A stretch of 64,000 nucleotides of DNA. Source: Gracilariopsis chorda. Lineage: Eukaryota > Rhodophyta > Florideophyceae > Gracilariales > Gracilariaceae. Shown in pieces: positions 49,669-61,591 of this stretch. The notes under the pieces are model-generated. The model was not told where the DNA came from. It worked only from the letters and a program-made list of their open reading frames with translations, and made no database searches. The stretch spans positions 248,001-312,000 of the forward strand of contig NBIV01000013.1 of the NCBI GenBank assembly GCA_003194525.1, given 5' to 3'. Made by a program: the position numbers and the translations under genes. How positions within the stretch are numbered: position 1 is the stretch's first letter; every line of letters starts with the position of its first letter.

Positions 49669-52600
49669 ATGGATCTCGAGGAACTCTATGACGACTTTGG
49701 AAACTATATCGGCCCAGAACTGTCTGACTCAGACTCTGACGCACAACAGCAGGATGATCGTCCAGAGCCATCACACCACCAGGAACCACAGTACAATGAG
49801 GAGTCCGTACGGGATCCGATTGCCATTTCCACGCCTTCTAAGCTCGAGATAGCCCAAGAATCTACCTCAAACGAAAAGCCGATAGAGTCTGATGAAGGTG
49901 CTGGTGCGATAGTGCTAGCCGAAGACAAGAAGTATTATCCAACTGCGGAAGAAGTGTTTGGGCCAGATACTGAAGTTCTAATTGAAGAAGAGGATGCTCA
50001 AGGAATTGCAGAACCACTGATTGCCCCTCTCGTAGAACCGTCATCAGGGCTCCATGAAAGCGAGGATACAATACCCCCTGCGAAGTACAGCCACAGGTTC
50101 TTAACTGAAGCTGTACTACCGTTTCCCTTGCTTCTCAGAAATGTTGCCCTTGTGGGCCATTTACACCACGGAAAGACATCTTTTGCTGACATGTTGTTCG
50201 AAGCAACTCATTTGATGCCGTGGAGTCATCTGGATGATCGAGATCTCCCTGTACGGTACTTGGATACAAGGCGCGATGAACAACAAATGGGTATTTCTAT
50301 CAAAACATCTGCTTCAACTTTTCTGCTGCAAAGCTCTACAGAGAAATCTTACGGTATTACAATTCTTGATACACCCGGGCATGTGAATTTTCTGGATGAG
50401 ACCATTGCCGCTATGAATATGGTAGATGGAGTTGTTGTTTTTGTTGATGCAGCGGAAGGTATAATGATGGGTACAGATGTTATCTTGCGAAAGGCCGCAG
50501 CAATGTCTTTAGATATCGTCCTCGTCATCTCTAAGATCGACCGACTTTGTCTTGAGTTGCGTTTACCACCTACCGATGCGTATCACAAGATTCGACACAT
50601 CGTAGAATCAGTTAACTACATCATTGAGCCTTATGGAGTTCCTCCCCTCTCTCCAGGTCGTGGAAATGTAGCATTTGCTTCGGCTAATGAAGGTGTGTGT
50701 TTCACGCTTCCGCAATTCGCTCAATCTTATATAGGCTCTTTGGGGGCAGCGAGAGATTTCCTCTGAAAGCGTCTCAATTATCCTTTCGATTGTGGGGAGA
50801 TGTGTATTTTGATCAACAAACGAAGAAGTTCTCAAAGAGGCCAATTCCTGGAACAGATGTACGGACTTTCGTGTCGTTCGTACTAGAGCCATTCTATAAG
50901 GTACATACAGCGGTTCTATCCCATGACGTTGAAGATCTGACTGAATACCTTAAGCGGAACAGAATTTTAGCAGGCGACACATGCGCGCACGGAAAGAAAA
51001 CCGGTAGCACTTCTCAGAGAAGTGTAGGAGTTGAGAGGAAGGCTCTGGACACGAATTTGAAATCTCAGCTGAAGAATGTAAGTCGTAATGCGTTTGGAAT
51101 GGGAAGCATGGCTGGTTTTGTCGACATGCTGGTCCGCCACGTGAAGTCCCCGGCTGACGCGGCGCGAAGAAAGATAGAGGCCATGCTTGGTAGCAGAACC
51201 TCAAGTTCAGAAGAGAGGCAGCAGTCTTGGTTGTCACAAACCGACAAGTGTTCTACGGAAACGTCTTCTCCATTGTTAGCATTCGTCGGAAAGCTTATTC
51301 CAGATGAAAAAGGACTACGTTTCGACTGTCTCGTACGTATAATGAACTCCACAATCAGGAGTGGGGATTCGGTCCGCGTTCTCGGAAACTCTTATGATAA
51401 GGATTGCAATAATGAAGATCAGTCTGTGGCAACTGTCGGTGAGATCTTTGCACCATGTGGGCGATTTAAGATAAGCGTCTCGGAAGCAAAGGCAGGGCAA
51501 ATTGTGCTCGTCAGAGGTATTGATAGCACCGTGTTTAAATCCGCGACTGTTGTATCCGCTCCTCATTCTTCCAGTTCAGATGCGTTCATCTTTCGCCCAA
51601 TTCAAGAGTATTTGCCAGCAGCGGTTGTTAAAGTATCCGTGGAACCGGTGCGGCCATCAGAGCTTCCAAAGATGATTTCATCAATTCGCCAGTGCGTAAA
51701 TTCATACCCAGGACTGGTGACAAAGGTTGAAGAAACAGGTGAGCATACTTTGCTTGGTTCTGGTGAATTGTACATGGACTGCGTACTGAGGGACCTCCGG
51801 GAGTCGTTCGGAAACATTGAAGTTAAAGTCTCGGATCCAGTTGTGCCATTTGCTGAAACAGTTCTCGATACATCCGTGTTACAATGTTACGCCGAAACTC
51901 CAAACAAGCAGAACAAAGTGGTTATGATTGCTGAACCTCTTGAAGAAAGAATTATGAAATCACTGGACGACGGAACATTAGCGAAGAATCACAACTCTCC
52001 TGAAGTATTGCGAGATTGCGGGTGGGATGCTCTGGCATCAAAGTCCTTGTGGACGTTTGGTCCGGATACTAGCAGTGGACCCAATGCACTCCTCAATGAC
52101 GTTCTGATCGAAGACTCTCGTTTAAAGGCTGATTTGGTTCGAGATTCCATTGTTCAAGGCTTCTGTTGGGCAGTCCGAGAAGGGCCCTTAGCGGATGAAC
52201 CAGTTCGCGGAGTAAAAGTTCGACTCTTGGATACAACCATTTCTGAAAATGAAGCAGAGAGATCAGCCGCTCAAGTCATCCCCACCTGCCGCAGGGTGGT
52301 CTATTCTTCCATACTCACAGCTACTCCACGGTTGATGGAACCCGTTTACGTCACAGAGGTAATATGTGCTCCAGAATCACTAAACGCCACATACATGTTG
52401 GTAGGGCGAAGAAGAGGAGCCGTGATTTCTGAGGCGGATGTTGCGGGCACGCCGTTGAAACGAGTTATAGTGCACATGCCTGTTCTCGATTCGTTCGGCT
52501 TCGAGCCTGACCTTAGAAGCTTAACGTACGGTTCTGCTTTTTGCGTTCAACTATTTGACCATTGGAGTGTGCTTCCAGGAGACCCACTGGACAAGTCGGT

Positions 52601-52772
52601 TGAGCTGAGACCTTTGGAAGCGGCCGGCCGAAAGGAACTAGCGCGAGAATGCATGGTGAAGACAAGACGAAGAAAGGGTATGCCAGATGATGTGTCTATA
52701 ACAAAATACTTTGACGACCCCCTACTCGTTGAGCTTGCTGCAGACAACGAGGTCCTTCAGCAGTTTCTTTAG
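49669..52772 (+). CDS. EFTUD2: EFTUD2/Snu114, U5 snRNP GTPase, with apparent 1-nt frameshift
   Basis: EF2-like GTPase of the U5 snRNP and tri-snRNP that drives spliceosome activation with Brr2 and Prp8. The start at 49669 gives MDLEELYDDFGNYIGPEL, the exact family opening, followed by an acidic region, G1 VGHLHHGKTSF, G3 LDTPGHVNFLDE and G4 VISKIDRL. The frame stops at 50764-50766, while the remaining two thirds lie in another frame from about 50745: RLWGDVYFD, SELPKMISSIRQ, TRRRKGMPDDVSITKYFDDP and the rest of domains II-V. One extra G in the G5 run at 50742-50746 would join both parts into 1034 residues. A frame shift within the coding sequence, a sequencing error, a non-standard splice or programmed shifting are possible. 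I annotate one gene. All G-motifs are intact. Confidence 0.9.
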
Positions 52773-52863
52773 TGGTTTTGCTATGGTATTGCACGATAGC
52801 AGTATAACAGGCAGTTGTCACAATGGAAAAGCAAAGATTTACACACAGTGAATCACGAGCAGT

Positions 52864-52900
52864 CCGACTTCAGGAAAGAAAGCTAAACGATCGAAGTCGG
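52864..52900 (-). promoter_or_regulatory. Inverted repeat just after histone H3 stop codon
   Basis: CCGACTTC (52864-52871) and GAAGTCGG (52893-52900) form a perfect 8-bp stem with a 21-nt loop, starting 8 nt after the H3 stop codon on the minus strand. It differs from the canonical histone stem-loop (6-bp stem, 4-nt loop). It may serve in 3'-end formation or be chance. Confidence 0.4.
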
Positions 52901-52908
52901 CAATTACA

Positions 52909-53860
<952 letters not shown>

Positions 53861-54751
53861 GGGCCACGACACTGCTGTCCGAGTCGCGCGTGGCCCGCGC
53901 TTGCTGCGACGGCGGTACTTGTGAAGTACGTGGACCATTCTGTGACCCGTTCGGACCGTGTTGTAACGCGTCGCGATGCGGCGGTCCTTGGGCGTGATGG
54001 CTCACAGTTCCGCATGTCGTCCGTGTGCCGCTGTCGAGCGTCGGTAACGACCAGCTACTGTACCCTTGTAAACCTACTTGCTTTTTGGTCAGCACGGTGC
54101 CCAAGCACTGGTCCACGTCGCTTTGCAGTTTAGATTAGTGGAGGGATATTACAAGGTGATAGCATGTCATGCGTTGTCACAAGACTCCGGCTGCTACGAA
54201 AGCATCCTTCGCCGCAAGCGTCAAGAGCTCCACGATGTGCCCGAGACGTAAAAGCATTGCTGCGCTTTCTTGACGCCAACCCTGTCACCTAGTTTTTCTA
54301 CGAGCTTCGAATGGCGGCGTTGCGCGCCTTTTCAGTTTGACTGAAGTGAGTGTGAAGCGACATTCACAGTGTCGTGGCACGATACTTAAGCTGCCAACTG
54401 GTCTATTTGTTCTGACGAATACGGTACGAAACCACACTCATGACAGTTTACGACTGCAGCCACCGAAGAAAATCACTCTCGCGACACAGTTGTCTTTCAT
54501 TGCATCACAACATTCCTGCAATCGAATAGTCGTGACACATAGTTAGATTGTGCGAAGGGTATAACGCCAAGCGTTAGGGGTTAGCTAAACCCTCACTCTT
54601 GGTATGCTCTAGGTGTAGTAGGGCAGTATAGTTACTGCTTCAACTCGTAACTTCCCCTAGAGTGGAATTTATGCCCGCAGAGTTACGCGCTTGTTTCTTT
54701 AACAACACGACTAATTGCTCCTTCTTCATTGACCTGAGTTTGTTTGTTTGT

Positions 54752-54753
<2 letters not shown>

Positions 54754-54797
<44 letters not shown>
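54754..54797. repeat. (TTG)n microsatellite
   Basis: About fourteen uninterrupted TTG units preceded by TTTG repeats. Low-complexity sequence, likely length-variable between individuals. Confidence 0.95.
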
Positions 54798-54800
<3 letters not shown>

Positions 54801-56123
54801 CTATGGGCCCTCAATGCTTAATTACTGCATTGTGGGTAGAAGTATCGTCTAAAGATTCTTCTCTTTCCGCATGAGTTTGTTTGTTTCTTGTTTGTTTCTT
54901 GTTTGTTTATGTGAACGCAGGACGCTCAATTGTGGTTTCGTGGTACAATTTACTCCTGCCAGTAGGCTCTTCGTTTCCAAAACCTCCGAGGCTATCTTCC
55001 GAAAAACAACTCCCTCCTTGCAGCGCCACCAGTCTGTGGCCACTACGCTAGCAAAGAAAGACCCTCTCTCCACACCGTAACACCTATCTTATGCTCCGTC
55101 AGCAAAATGTATCCTTCGACAGTTGCTCTTTCTTGGAAGCATGTGTTACGAGGTAGAGCGCTTCGTCGCAACACCGCCTAACGTACCCCTTCAACTGTTA
55201 TCTTCAAGAATATCCGGTACAACGTACCATGAAGTGAACGGTACATGACATGACGGCCATTCTTTTCAGTAACACCTCCAATTTCCGATCGCAATAGGAT
55301 AATTGTGACATTTGAGACCCTTTGTGCTACTGGAGTCCAGTACCTGGCCACTTTTTGTGGGCTCATTCGAGTAAACTTTCTTATGCGTTACAAGTGAGCA
55401 GGAAGGTAGTGGCATCTTGTTGCTGATTCTAGTGCGATTATTCTCTCTGGAATATCGGTGAAGAAAGCTTTGACCCAGGCTAGAGCAACGAAATACACTG
55501 CAGCCATAGCAAGGGATCACTGCACGGTACCGGCGAGCCCCGCTCAGGGCACGTGCAGTTCCGCCCGTCGAGGTGTGCGAATCTCCCAAAAAGGCTACAA
55601 GACACTCTGACGCCGGACGAGGAAGCCAACTGGAGATGCGATTGGGTCTATGCTCGTATTAGAGGATTTTAACGGTCGAATAGATGATTAGCCTTCTACT
55701 TCTAGAAAGTTAATACCATTGCCTCGGAACGAGAGATACGTGACCATAAAAACACACACATAGCAAGTTGATAACCGGTTGTAAATGTAAGAGGATAGAA
55801 ATGTCAGGTTAGCAAAGAAACTACTCTGAGATTAAATCAGTAGATAGAAGAGGTATGTCCAAGGTTGCTGCCTTTCATGAAGAGAATATTTTTGTGAAAG
55901 CTGTTATCGCCAATACACCACCGATACTCTTCCTGCACTCGATAACGCGGTTTAGACTTTGATACTGCGTTTGTCAGTGCGTCTACTTGTTCTTATGGTC
56001 TGATAGTTGGGCAAGTGCATCTCGCCTTCACGTGGTGTGCCTGATTCCGATCCCTTTTCGCCGGGGTAGAGCGAAATGAGAACCAGACGGATCTCCAACG
56101 GAAGCCAAGGACGGATGTGAAAA

Positions 56124-56225
56124 CCACAGCAGTTCTTGGCCTTCCTGAAGAGAGAAAGCTTCTACTGAAAGCTTTCCTTCAGCTTAGTAATAGAAAGCTG
56201 TTGACCACAATAAAGAAAAAGAACA
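56124..56225 (+). mobile_element. LINE-type 3' end, second copy
   Basis: The plus strand reads QFLAFLKRESFY followed by a stop, then about 60 bp nearly matching the 3' untranslated region of the minus-strand element at 41264-41340, ending in AATAAAGAAAAAGAAC. Upstream the sequence diverges from that element and instead matches the repeat at about 49038-49140. Either a chimeric LINE or a SINE carrying a LINE tail. Confidence 0.6.
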
Positions 56226-57121
56226 ACAATCATCATACTTGGCGCAAATATTTACTGGCCACGTCATGACTCTGCAGCCCGTCTCTAAGTTTATTCACGA
56301 TAGAAAATGGTTTTGTCCGCTTGGATGTCAGCTCAATATGGAAAACTAGTGTAGATTGTTTCGTTCCCAGATGTTGCTATAGAGCGGCATCCCAACGACG
56401 AGGGCTTCCACCTCTTCGAGAAAGGCAAGGTCTCGATATCGAATCAATAGTAAGAACATGACCACAGAAGTTGCTGGTTTATCTGGAGAGAGAGAGTAGT
56501 TCTTCTTAGATTAGCCCCAAGCGGCTCTTCTCAGTTTAGCCTCTACTGCAGCCTTGGTATTAGGGCCACGAGCCCATAGAAGCACAACGAAATATCTGAC
56601 CCGGTCATTCTCTTAGGCTAGAGGATTAGCTTCTCATTCGCGCCAGCAATCCTATGTGGAGGTTTGGCATGATATCTTGGGCGAACGGAGAAATCCAGCC
56701 CTCGTTGAAGGTACTACAACATGTTGTATCAGTTGGGTGCACACCACTGAAGAAGCTAAAGAGCGCCATATCAAGAAACAGACAAGAACGCTCAACAATG
56801 AAGGTCTGAAGGCAAGAGGCTTTTGCAGTCGTTTACTTCAGAAGCAGGGAAAAAAGTCAAAAGAAAGAGGTAATGAGACGCAAGTCCCATTAGCAATGCA
56901 AACAACAGAGCCTCCAACATGTCTTTCCTCTTTTTCATTGCCAGACAAAAAGCAGAACAATAGTACGCAGCTTAGAAGAAACTCATCACAATCGCTCTGC
57001 TTAAGTATGAAAGAAGTATAGCGCCTATATTCAGAGAGGTATTAACAAGATCTAGTAGTGATGTGCAGATCTGAAAAAGGAAAAGAGAAGTTGGCAGAAA
57101 AACGGCCATGAAAGAAAAGTC

Positions 57122-59293
57122 TTACCGAACGAAGTACTTCCCTTCGATACGACCTCGCTGCAACCCACCTTGCATGATAGGTGCAGAAAACTCTACGGGT
57201 TGTTCACCGTCAACGTTTCCCAACCAGATATTTGTGAAGCCAATAGTTCTATCTCGTCTGATAGGGTTCTCATCCTTGACGGTGATAGTAACGTACATGG
57301 ACCTCAAAGCATTTCTATCATTTGTAGCCAAATCAACGGCTGGAATCTGCTCTTCACTCCACACTGGGCTCTGACAAGCAGGAATAGTATCTGTCCGATA
57401 TTCGCCTTCGTCCAGCTCGGCTACTGCTGCGCCGTGGAATGCACAGTAAGGGTCAGCGTTGTGTCCCTCTCCCATTTCGTCATGCTTTTTCCATATGAGA
57501 TGATTCTCAATGCGCAAAGCTCTTGCAAAGGCAATTCGTCGTCCTCCATTGTCCATGTCTGGTACATTAGAAGCGCCCAAACTGATGAAGACAAGCTGCA
57601 AACGATTCTTCCGTGGTTGCGGTGAAGGCGGAGGTGGAGCTTTGGGGCGCAGCGACAGCGCTCGAGATTTCAACAGCAAAGGCGTTTGCTCTGAGGCAGA
57701 AGCTTCCTCCGTCTCGGACTCAATATCCGGCATACTCTGATCAAGAGTGGAATACGACATGGACGCTCGGAAGGTCGCAAACACAGGAGAATGATCGGAA
57801 GTCATAATCTCATCAGCTGGTTTGTACTCCTGTAGCTCCAGATTACATCCTGGCAGTGCGCGATAGAGAACACGATCGCAGTAAGACGGGATACGAAGCT
57901 TGACAGATGAGTAGCGTCGAGAACCACATTCATAGCGATAAGTCGGGGCAAAGTTGGTAGGTCCCTCGGAAAAGCCTTGGAATGCTCTCCCAGCAGCCAT
58001 TTCTTGCAAGAGCTGATCAGCCTCTTGCAGCGGTTCCCATTCAGCTGCTTCGACATGCTTAAGAACGGCGTCGCGATCTAGGTTAATACGGTAGTTGAGA
58101 TCTCCCATCCAGAAGGTATAATGCACAGGATCAGCAAGTAGTTCAGTACGATGATGATCATGAAGATCACGCAAACCGGATGCAATGGAAGTGAAGTCCA
58201 CGTTCCTTCGCAACACTTCCTTATGATGTGCAGCAAGGTGGGAGTTAATGATGAGAAAGTCGGTATCAAAAACCGTAAAGCGAGCACCAATAGCACCTTT
58301 GTTTGCAGCAACACCGCCCAATCCAACATTGGCTATATCAATGCGGGCGTTCGACACGTGCTTCAACAGGTGGCGTGATACAAAAATGGTTAGACAGCGA
58401 TCCCAGGCATAGTGATTCACAATACAGGCATACTTGTCCTCCGGAAAGTGAGCGATGAGCAATGCAAACCAGTGCTCCTTTGCCGTGGAAGAAGGCGGCT
58501 GCGATGTGGAGTTGGTAGCAGAAGTTGCTTCAGACAATGAAGGCGATTCGGAAGTGGGTAGTTCGTCGTTTGTCGAAGTGGAGGAATCGTCCGAAGAAAA
58601 CGAAGAAGCGGCGGAACCTTCCCCAGCGGGGTTGGGCGAAGAATTGGAAGCCGGGTTATACGAGCATTCCTGAACACCGATGGCAACTATTTGGGCCGAG
58701 TGCGCGGATTGGAGCCATGGCGAAAGGTCGTCTGGAGGTTGCTTGTTGCCTACGTTAAAAGTAGTGAGGAACAAATTGAGATGGTGCGGCGGACTTTCCT
58801 GCTGCGCATGCTTCAAGAGCTGCCTGAAGTGTTCAGCGGCAACGCGAGTTGCGAAAGTGAAGGTGTGCTCAGCGTGCGAGTCGGACAGAGTGATCTCGCG
58901 ACCAACACCATGGTGCAGTCCGCTTTGTAAGACGCGCAGATCCCCGAGGTTTGCAAGGAGCTCGGGGCGGAAGAGATTGTCGTCCAGTCGGACGACATTG
59001 TGTTCGGCATCTGACGGGATTTGACTCTCGAGCGCCTTGAGGGTGAAAAGGGCTCGACGCTGCGTGCACAACAAGAGCGGAGAGGCGGGGGTTTCGGTCC
59101 GAAAGACGAACTCTGATGTAGACAGGCGCGAATGCGAGCGGGACACAAGTCGCAGTCGGGGCGGGTGATGCGGCTCTCGCTGGCGAGAAAGGTAGACGGA
59201 GACGGCGACAGCGAACAATCCACACGCAGCGGCGGAGACGCAATACGGGTTGAGCAAGATGCCCCACAGCGGGGTGTCCGCCTCCGAGGCCAT
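57122..59293 (-). CDS. Inositol polyphosphate 5-phosphatase with C2 domain and N-terminal membrane helix
   Basis: Removes the 5-phosphate from inositol phosphates or phosphoinositides. I take the Met at 59293 (MASEADTPLWGILLNPYC) as start, giving 723 residues; the frame opens at 59380. Numbered from 59293: a membrane helix at about 17-37 (CVSAAACGLFAVAVSVYL), a beta-rich PH-like region to about 165, the catalytic domain about 172-520 with LFLTTFNVGNKQPP, AIGVQECSYN, NSHLAAHHKEVLRRN, TFWMGDLNYRI and TSDHSPVFATF, then a Pro-rich linker and a C-terminal C2-like domain (LQLVFISLGASNVPDMD to IEGKYFVR). A 65-residue Ser/Thr-rich insert splits the catalytic domain after VQECSYN. The 5-phosphatase plus C2 order is that of SHIP/plant-type enzymes. 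The start codon is 138 bp from the end of the upstream YqgE gene on the same strand. Confidence 0.92.
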   Translation of the reverse strand: MASEADTPLWGILLNPYCVSAAACGLFAVAVSVYLSRQREPHHPPRLRLVSRSHSRLSTSEFVFRTETPASPLLLCTQRRALFTLKALESQIPSDAEHNVVRLDDNLFRPELLANLGDLRVLQSGLHHGVGREITLSDSHAEHTFTFATRVAAEHFRQLLKHAQQESPPHHLNLFLTTFNVGNKQPPDDLSPWLQSAHSAQIVAIGVQECSYNPASNSSPNPAGEGSAASSFSSDDSSTSTNDELPTSESPSLSEATSATNSTSQPPSSTAKEHWFALLIAHFPEDKYACIVNHYAWDRCLTIFVSRHLLKHVSNARIDIANVGLGGVAANKGAIGARFTVFDTDFLIINSHLAAHHKEVLRRNVDFTSIASGLRDLHDHHRTELLADPVHYTFWMGDLNYRINLDRDAVLKHVEAAEWEPLQEADQLLQEMAAGRAFQGFSEGPTNFAPTYRYECGSRRYSSVKLRIPSYCDRVLYRALPGCNLELQEYKPADEIMTSDHSPVFATFRASMSYSTLDQSMPDIESETEEASASEQTPLLLKSRALSLRPKAPPPPSPQPRKNRLQLVFISLGASNVPDMDNGGRRIAFARALRIENHLIWKKHDEMGEGHNADPYCAFHGAAVAELDEGEYRTDTIPACQSPVWSEEQIPAVDLATNDRNALRSMYVTITVKDENPIRRDRTIGFTNIWLGNVDGEQPVEFSAPIMQGGLQRGRIEGKYFVR

Positions 59294-59431
59294 GTGGGAG
59301 GGGAGGGGAGGAGGTGAGAGAGACGGGCGGCGACAAGGGCAGCGAACACGCGACAAGGGGGGTGAGGGCGCGGTCAGCACGCGGGGCTGTGCACTGCACA
59401 GGGGGTGTATGAAAGGGCGTGGAGGCGAAAT

Positions 59432-60238
59432 TTACAAAAGTTTGTCGTCGCCAGGCTGACGAGCGGCAATGTCGGCAAAGCGGCCGCCCATGAGACGCAG
59501 CAAACGCGCGCCCAACGTCGGGGCGGCGGCGTCGGAGAAGCCCATGAGCAGCGCGTCCGACGCGGAGCAAGGCAGCCAAACGCCGACGTCCACCTCGTGC
59601 TGCAGCTGACGAGGCGCCCAGCCGGAGTAGCCGCAGAACAGTCGACACGCGTCGGCTCGCAGTTCACCGCCTTCCAATCGGCGCATAGTCTCCGCGAACG
59701 CGGCCGTACGCACGGCGCCGGCCACTACGCGCCCGAAATGCGCGTCGCGGTGTAGCGCTGTCACGGCGTCCAGCCCCACCGGTCCGCCCAGGAAGAGCGG
59801 CGCTCGTGTGCATGAGCGAGACGCGCCGCCGTCCATGGGCCGGTTCACGATGAGCCCCACTGTACCGCCGTCGACGTGGTCGTGATGCACCACCAGCACC
59901 ACCGTGTTCGCGAAGAACGAGCACGCATGCTCGCCTCGGAAGTGCTGCGGGTTCGCTATTAGTAAGCTGCCACGCTCTATGAACGGCACGTGATGTGCCC
60001 AAGTCTGCGTGTCTTCGGACTCCCGGTTGCTCGCTCCCGTCCCGCCCTTCGCCTGCGTCTCGGAATGTACAAGGCGTGCGCGGAATGCACGCCAGTCCTG
60101 CCTTTCGCCATCGTCGCCCGCGATGCATTCAAACACCGCGCGTCTCTGTCCATTGCTTCGGTGCCGTCTTCCGCAACAACCCAGCCGCGTGTGAAGCTGC
60201 GAGCGCGACCAACGAAGCGGTGGCGCGAAACTCAGCAT
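59432..60238 (-). CDS. YqgE/AlgH family protein (DUF179)
   Basis: A 268-residue protein of the UPF0301/YqgE family, found in bacteria and in plastid-bearing eukaryotes; molecular function unknown. Residues about 88-250 hold the family signatures RGSLLIANP, TVVLVVHHDHVDGGTVGLIVNRP, LFLGGPVG and CGYSGWAPRQLQHEV (the last matches the conserved GYxGWxxxQLExE). The 85-residue N-terminal extension is Arg-rich and probably a transit peptide, implying plastid or mitochondrial location. Base composition here is markedly more GC-rich than in the neighbours. It lies 138 bp upstream of the 5-phosphatase start on the same strand, so that gene's promoter probably overlaps its 3' end. Divergent from the ribophorin II gene. 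Confidence 0.88.
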   Translation of the reverse strand: MLSFAPPLRWSRSQLHTRLGCCGRRHRSNGQRRAVFECIAGDDGERQDWRAFRARLVHSETQAKGGTGASNRESEDTQTWAHHVPFIERGSLLIANPQHFRGEHACSFFANTVVLVVHHDHVDGGTVGLIVNRPMDGGASRSCTRAPLFLGGPVGLDAVTALHRDAHFGRVVAGAVRTAAFAETMRRLEGGELRADACRLFCGYSGWAPRQLQHEVDVGVWLPCSASDALLMGFSDAAAPTLGARLLRLMGGRFADIAARQPGDDKLL

Positions 60239-60703
60239 TGTTTTCGCTTGTTGAACAGAGATAGAGCGCTCTCACCTGGTTTCGTCACTTTGTCCTCCAG
60301 CTGCGAAACTCTGCAGCAATCTCTACAGGATGCATGCGCATTGCAACGGACAAGCGCCATACTGCCCATTCGCGTTATCCATTCACATGGCCATGATGCC
60401 ACTCTACACAACGCAATGTGTTCACCTCCAGGAGCCATCGTGCGGCTATCGTGCACGCTTGCCCAGTTCAACTGCTCCCCAGATTGGTGTCTCACTTCGC
60501 TTCAGCTGTGACAGCGAACACCCAAACTTTTCGAATATCCCAAAAATAAAAGCAATCGAAAAACCAATCAACTTTTACTATTACCTACTACGTCCACTTT
60601 GCCACACATCACTTCATTTTGATCCGCTACAACCCACGCGCCGACTTTGTCAAGAGCTCAATACCACCACCCTCTGCGCATCACGAACAACGCTTCCCTA
60701 CCC
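60239..60703. promoter_or_regulatory. Divergent upstream region of YqgE and ribophorin II genes
   Basis: A 465-bp interval between divergent starts. Frames on both strands are shadows. No TATA box is obvious. Confidence 0.4.
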
Positions 60704-61591
60704 ATGATGGCCGTTCTGCACGTCTTTCAGCTACTGCTGCTCAGCTTCGTATTCACATCTGTCTGCGCGATCCGCTTCGAAAAAGCTGCATTCAAGGTCT
60801 CTTACGTGCAAGTAGGCGAGAAGATACACAGATATCGTGCCGCCACGGATCGCCAATCCATCAATCAACCCGCAACCTATGATCAGGTTCAGATACAACC
60901 AACAGATTCTATATCCTGTCAAGCCACCTTTCTTGATGACGACCAAGAACCAGCTGCAACTACCCAAGCTTTCTTGCGCTTTGAAAATCGCCAAAGCGGC
61001 GCTGACAACATCTACCTCCTGCGCAAGCGCGGACGCGATATGAAAGTCGATGTCAACTTAGCCCGCGAAATCAAAGCAGACCTTCAATTCTGGCGTCACA
61101 ATGACACATACCTCGTGCAACTCATCATGGGCGGTCTCGAGCTTGACTCCAGCACAACATGGTCCATTACCGACAACATGCGTTTTAAGGAAGCATCCAC
61201 CGACGCGTTCAAAGAGCCCGCGAGAGGGGTGTTTGACTTTGATGTCAGTGTTAAGAAGTCCTTGTTACCCGAGTTCATTTCACCGATAACCCCTCCTGAG
61301 AAAAGAGCTCATCATCTGTTGATTATCGCCGCTTTGGCAGGCGTTTTGCTGCCAATCCCTGTACTACTCTTTGGATGGTGGAAAATGGGAGTATTTCCAC
61401 TGCGACTGAAATCGGACGATAAAGGGATGTTGGTAGTTGGCTTCGAACTTTGCGTCCTCGCGCACATTGCAGCACTGGCAATGTTCTGGCTCAAATGGAA
61501 TATCGTCACCACATGGAAGGTCATGGCTGTGCTGATGATACCGACATACTTACTAGGCCGAAAGCTGCTTTCGGAAAGCGACGACAAATGA
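60704..61591 (+). CDS. SWP1: Ribophorin II / Swp1-like oligosaccharyltransferase subunit
   Basis: ER membrane subunit of the oligosaccharyltransferase that N-glycosylates nascent proteins. From the Met at 60704 the protein has 295 residues: a signal peptide (MMAVLHVFQLLLLSFVFTSV), a beta-rich lumenal region (KAAFKVSYVQVGEKI to about residue 190), and three C-terminal membrane helices (LLIIAALAGVLLPIPVLLFG, MLVVGFELCVLAHIAALAMF, KVMAVLMIPTYLLG). PEFISPITPPEKRAHH before helix 1 matches the family's PxIxHxFRxxxxRP region, and FWLKWNIVTTW matches the FWxxLNxFxTL block. The size fits yeast Swp1 (286) rather than human RPN2 (631), which has extra lumenal repeats. The frame opens at 60647, but the signal peptide begins at 60704. 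Confidence 0.85.
   Translation: MMAVLHVFQLLLLSFVFTSVCAIRFEKAAFKVSYVQVGEKIHRYRAATDRQSINQPATYDQVQIQPTDSISCQATFLDDDQEPAATTQAFLRFENRQSGADNIYLLRKRGRDMKVDVNLAREIKADLQFWRHNDTYLVQLIMGGLELDSSTTWSITDNMRFKEASTDAFKEPARGVFDFDVSVKKSLLPEFISPITPPEKRAHHLLIIAALAGVLLPIPVLLFGWWKMGVFPLRLKSDDKGMLVVGFELCVLAHIAALAMFWLKWNIVTTWKVMAVLMIPTYLLGRKLLSESDDK

Larger units (their letters stand above)
53861..57121. other. Gene-free, repeat-rich spacer, 3.3 kb
   Basis: Contains a (TTG)n tract at 54754-54797, TTTGTTTCT repeats near 54873-54908, the dispersed repeat 56028-56115 and a LINE-type 3' end at 56124-56225. Two frames above 100 codons (55266-55589 minus; 56656-57021 plus, basic and Ser/Gln-rich at its end) have no family match. 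No tRNA or snRNA recognised. Confidence 0.45.

Noticed and set aside
50689..50736. Short GTGTGT..ATATAG intron to explain the EFTUD2 frame change
   Set aside because: It would delete the conserved FTLPQFAQSY segment present in all EFTUD2 proteins; a 1-nt indel explains the data better.
54565..54600. Telomere-like GTTAGGGGTTAG next to CTAAACCCTC
   Set aside because: Only two degenerate units in a short palindrome; not a telomeric or interstitial telomere array.
56656..57021. 121-codon plus-strand frame
   Set aside because: Polar low-complexity end, no family; transcript evidence would be needed to keep it.
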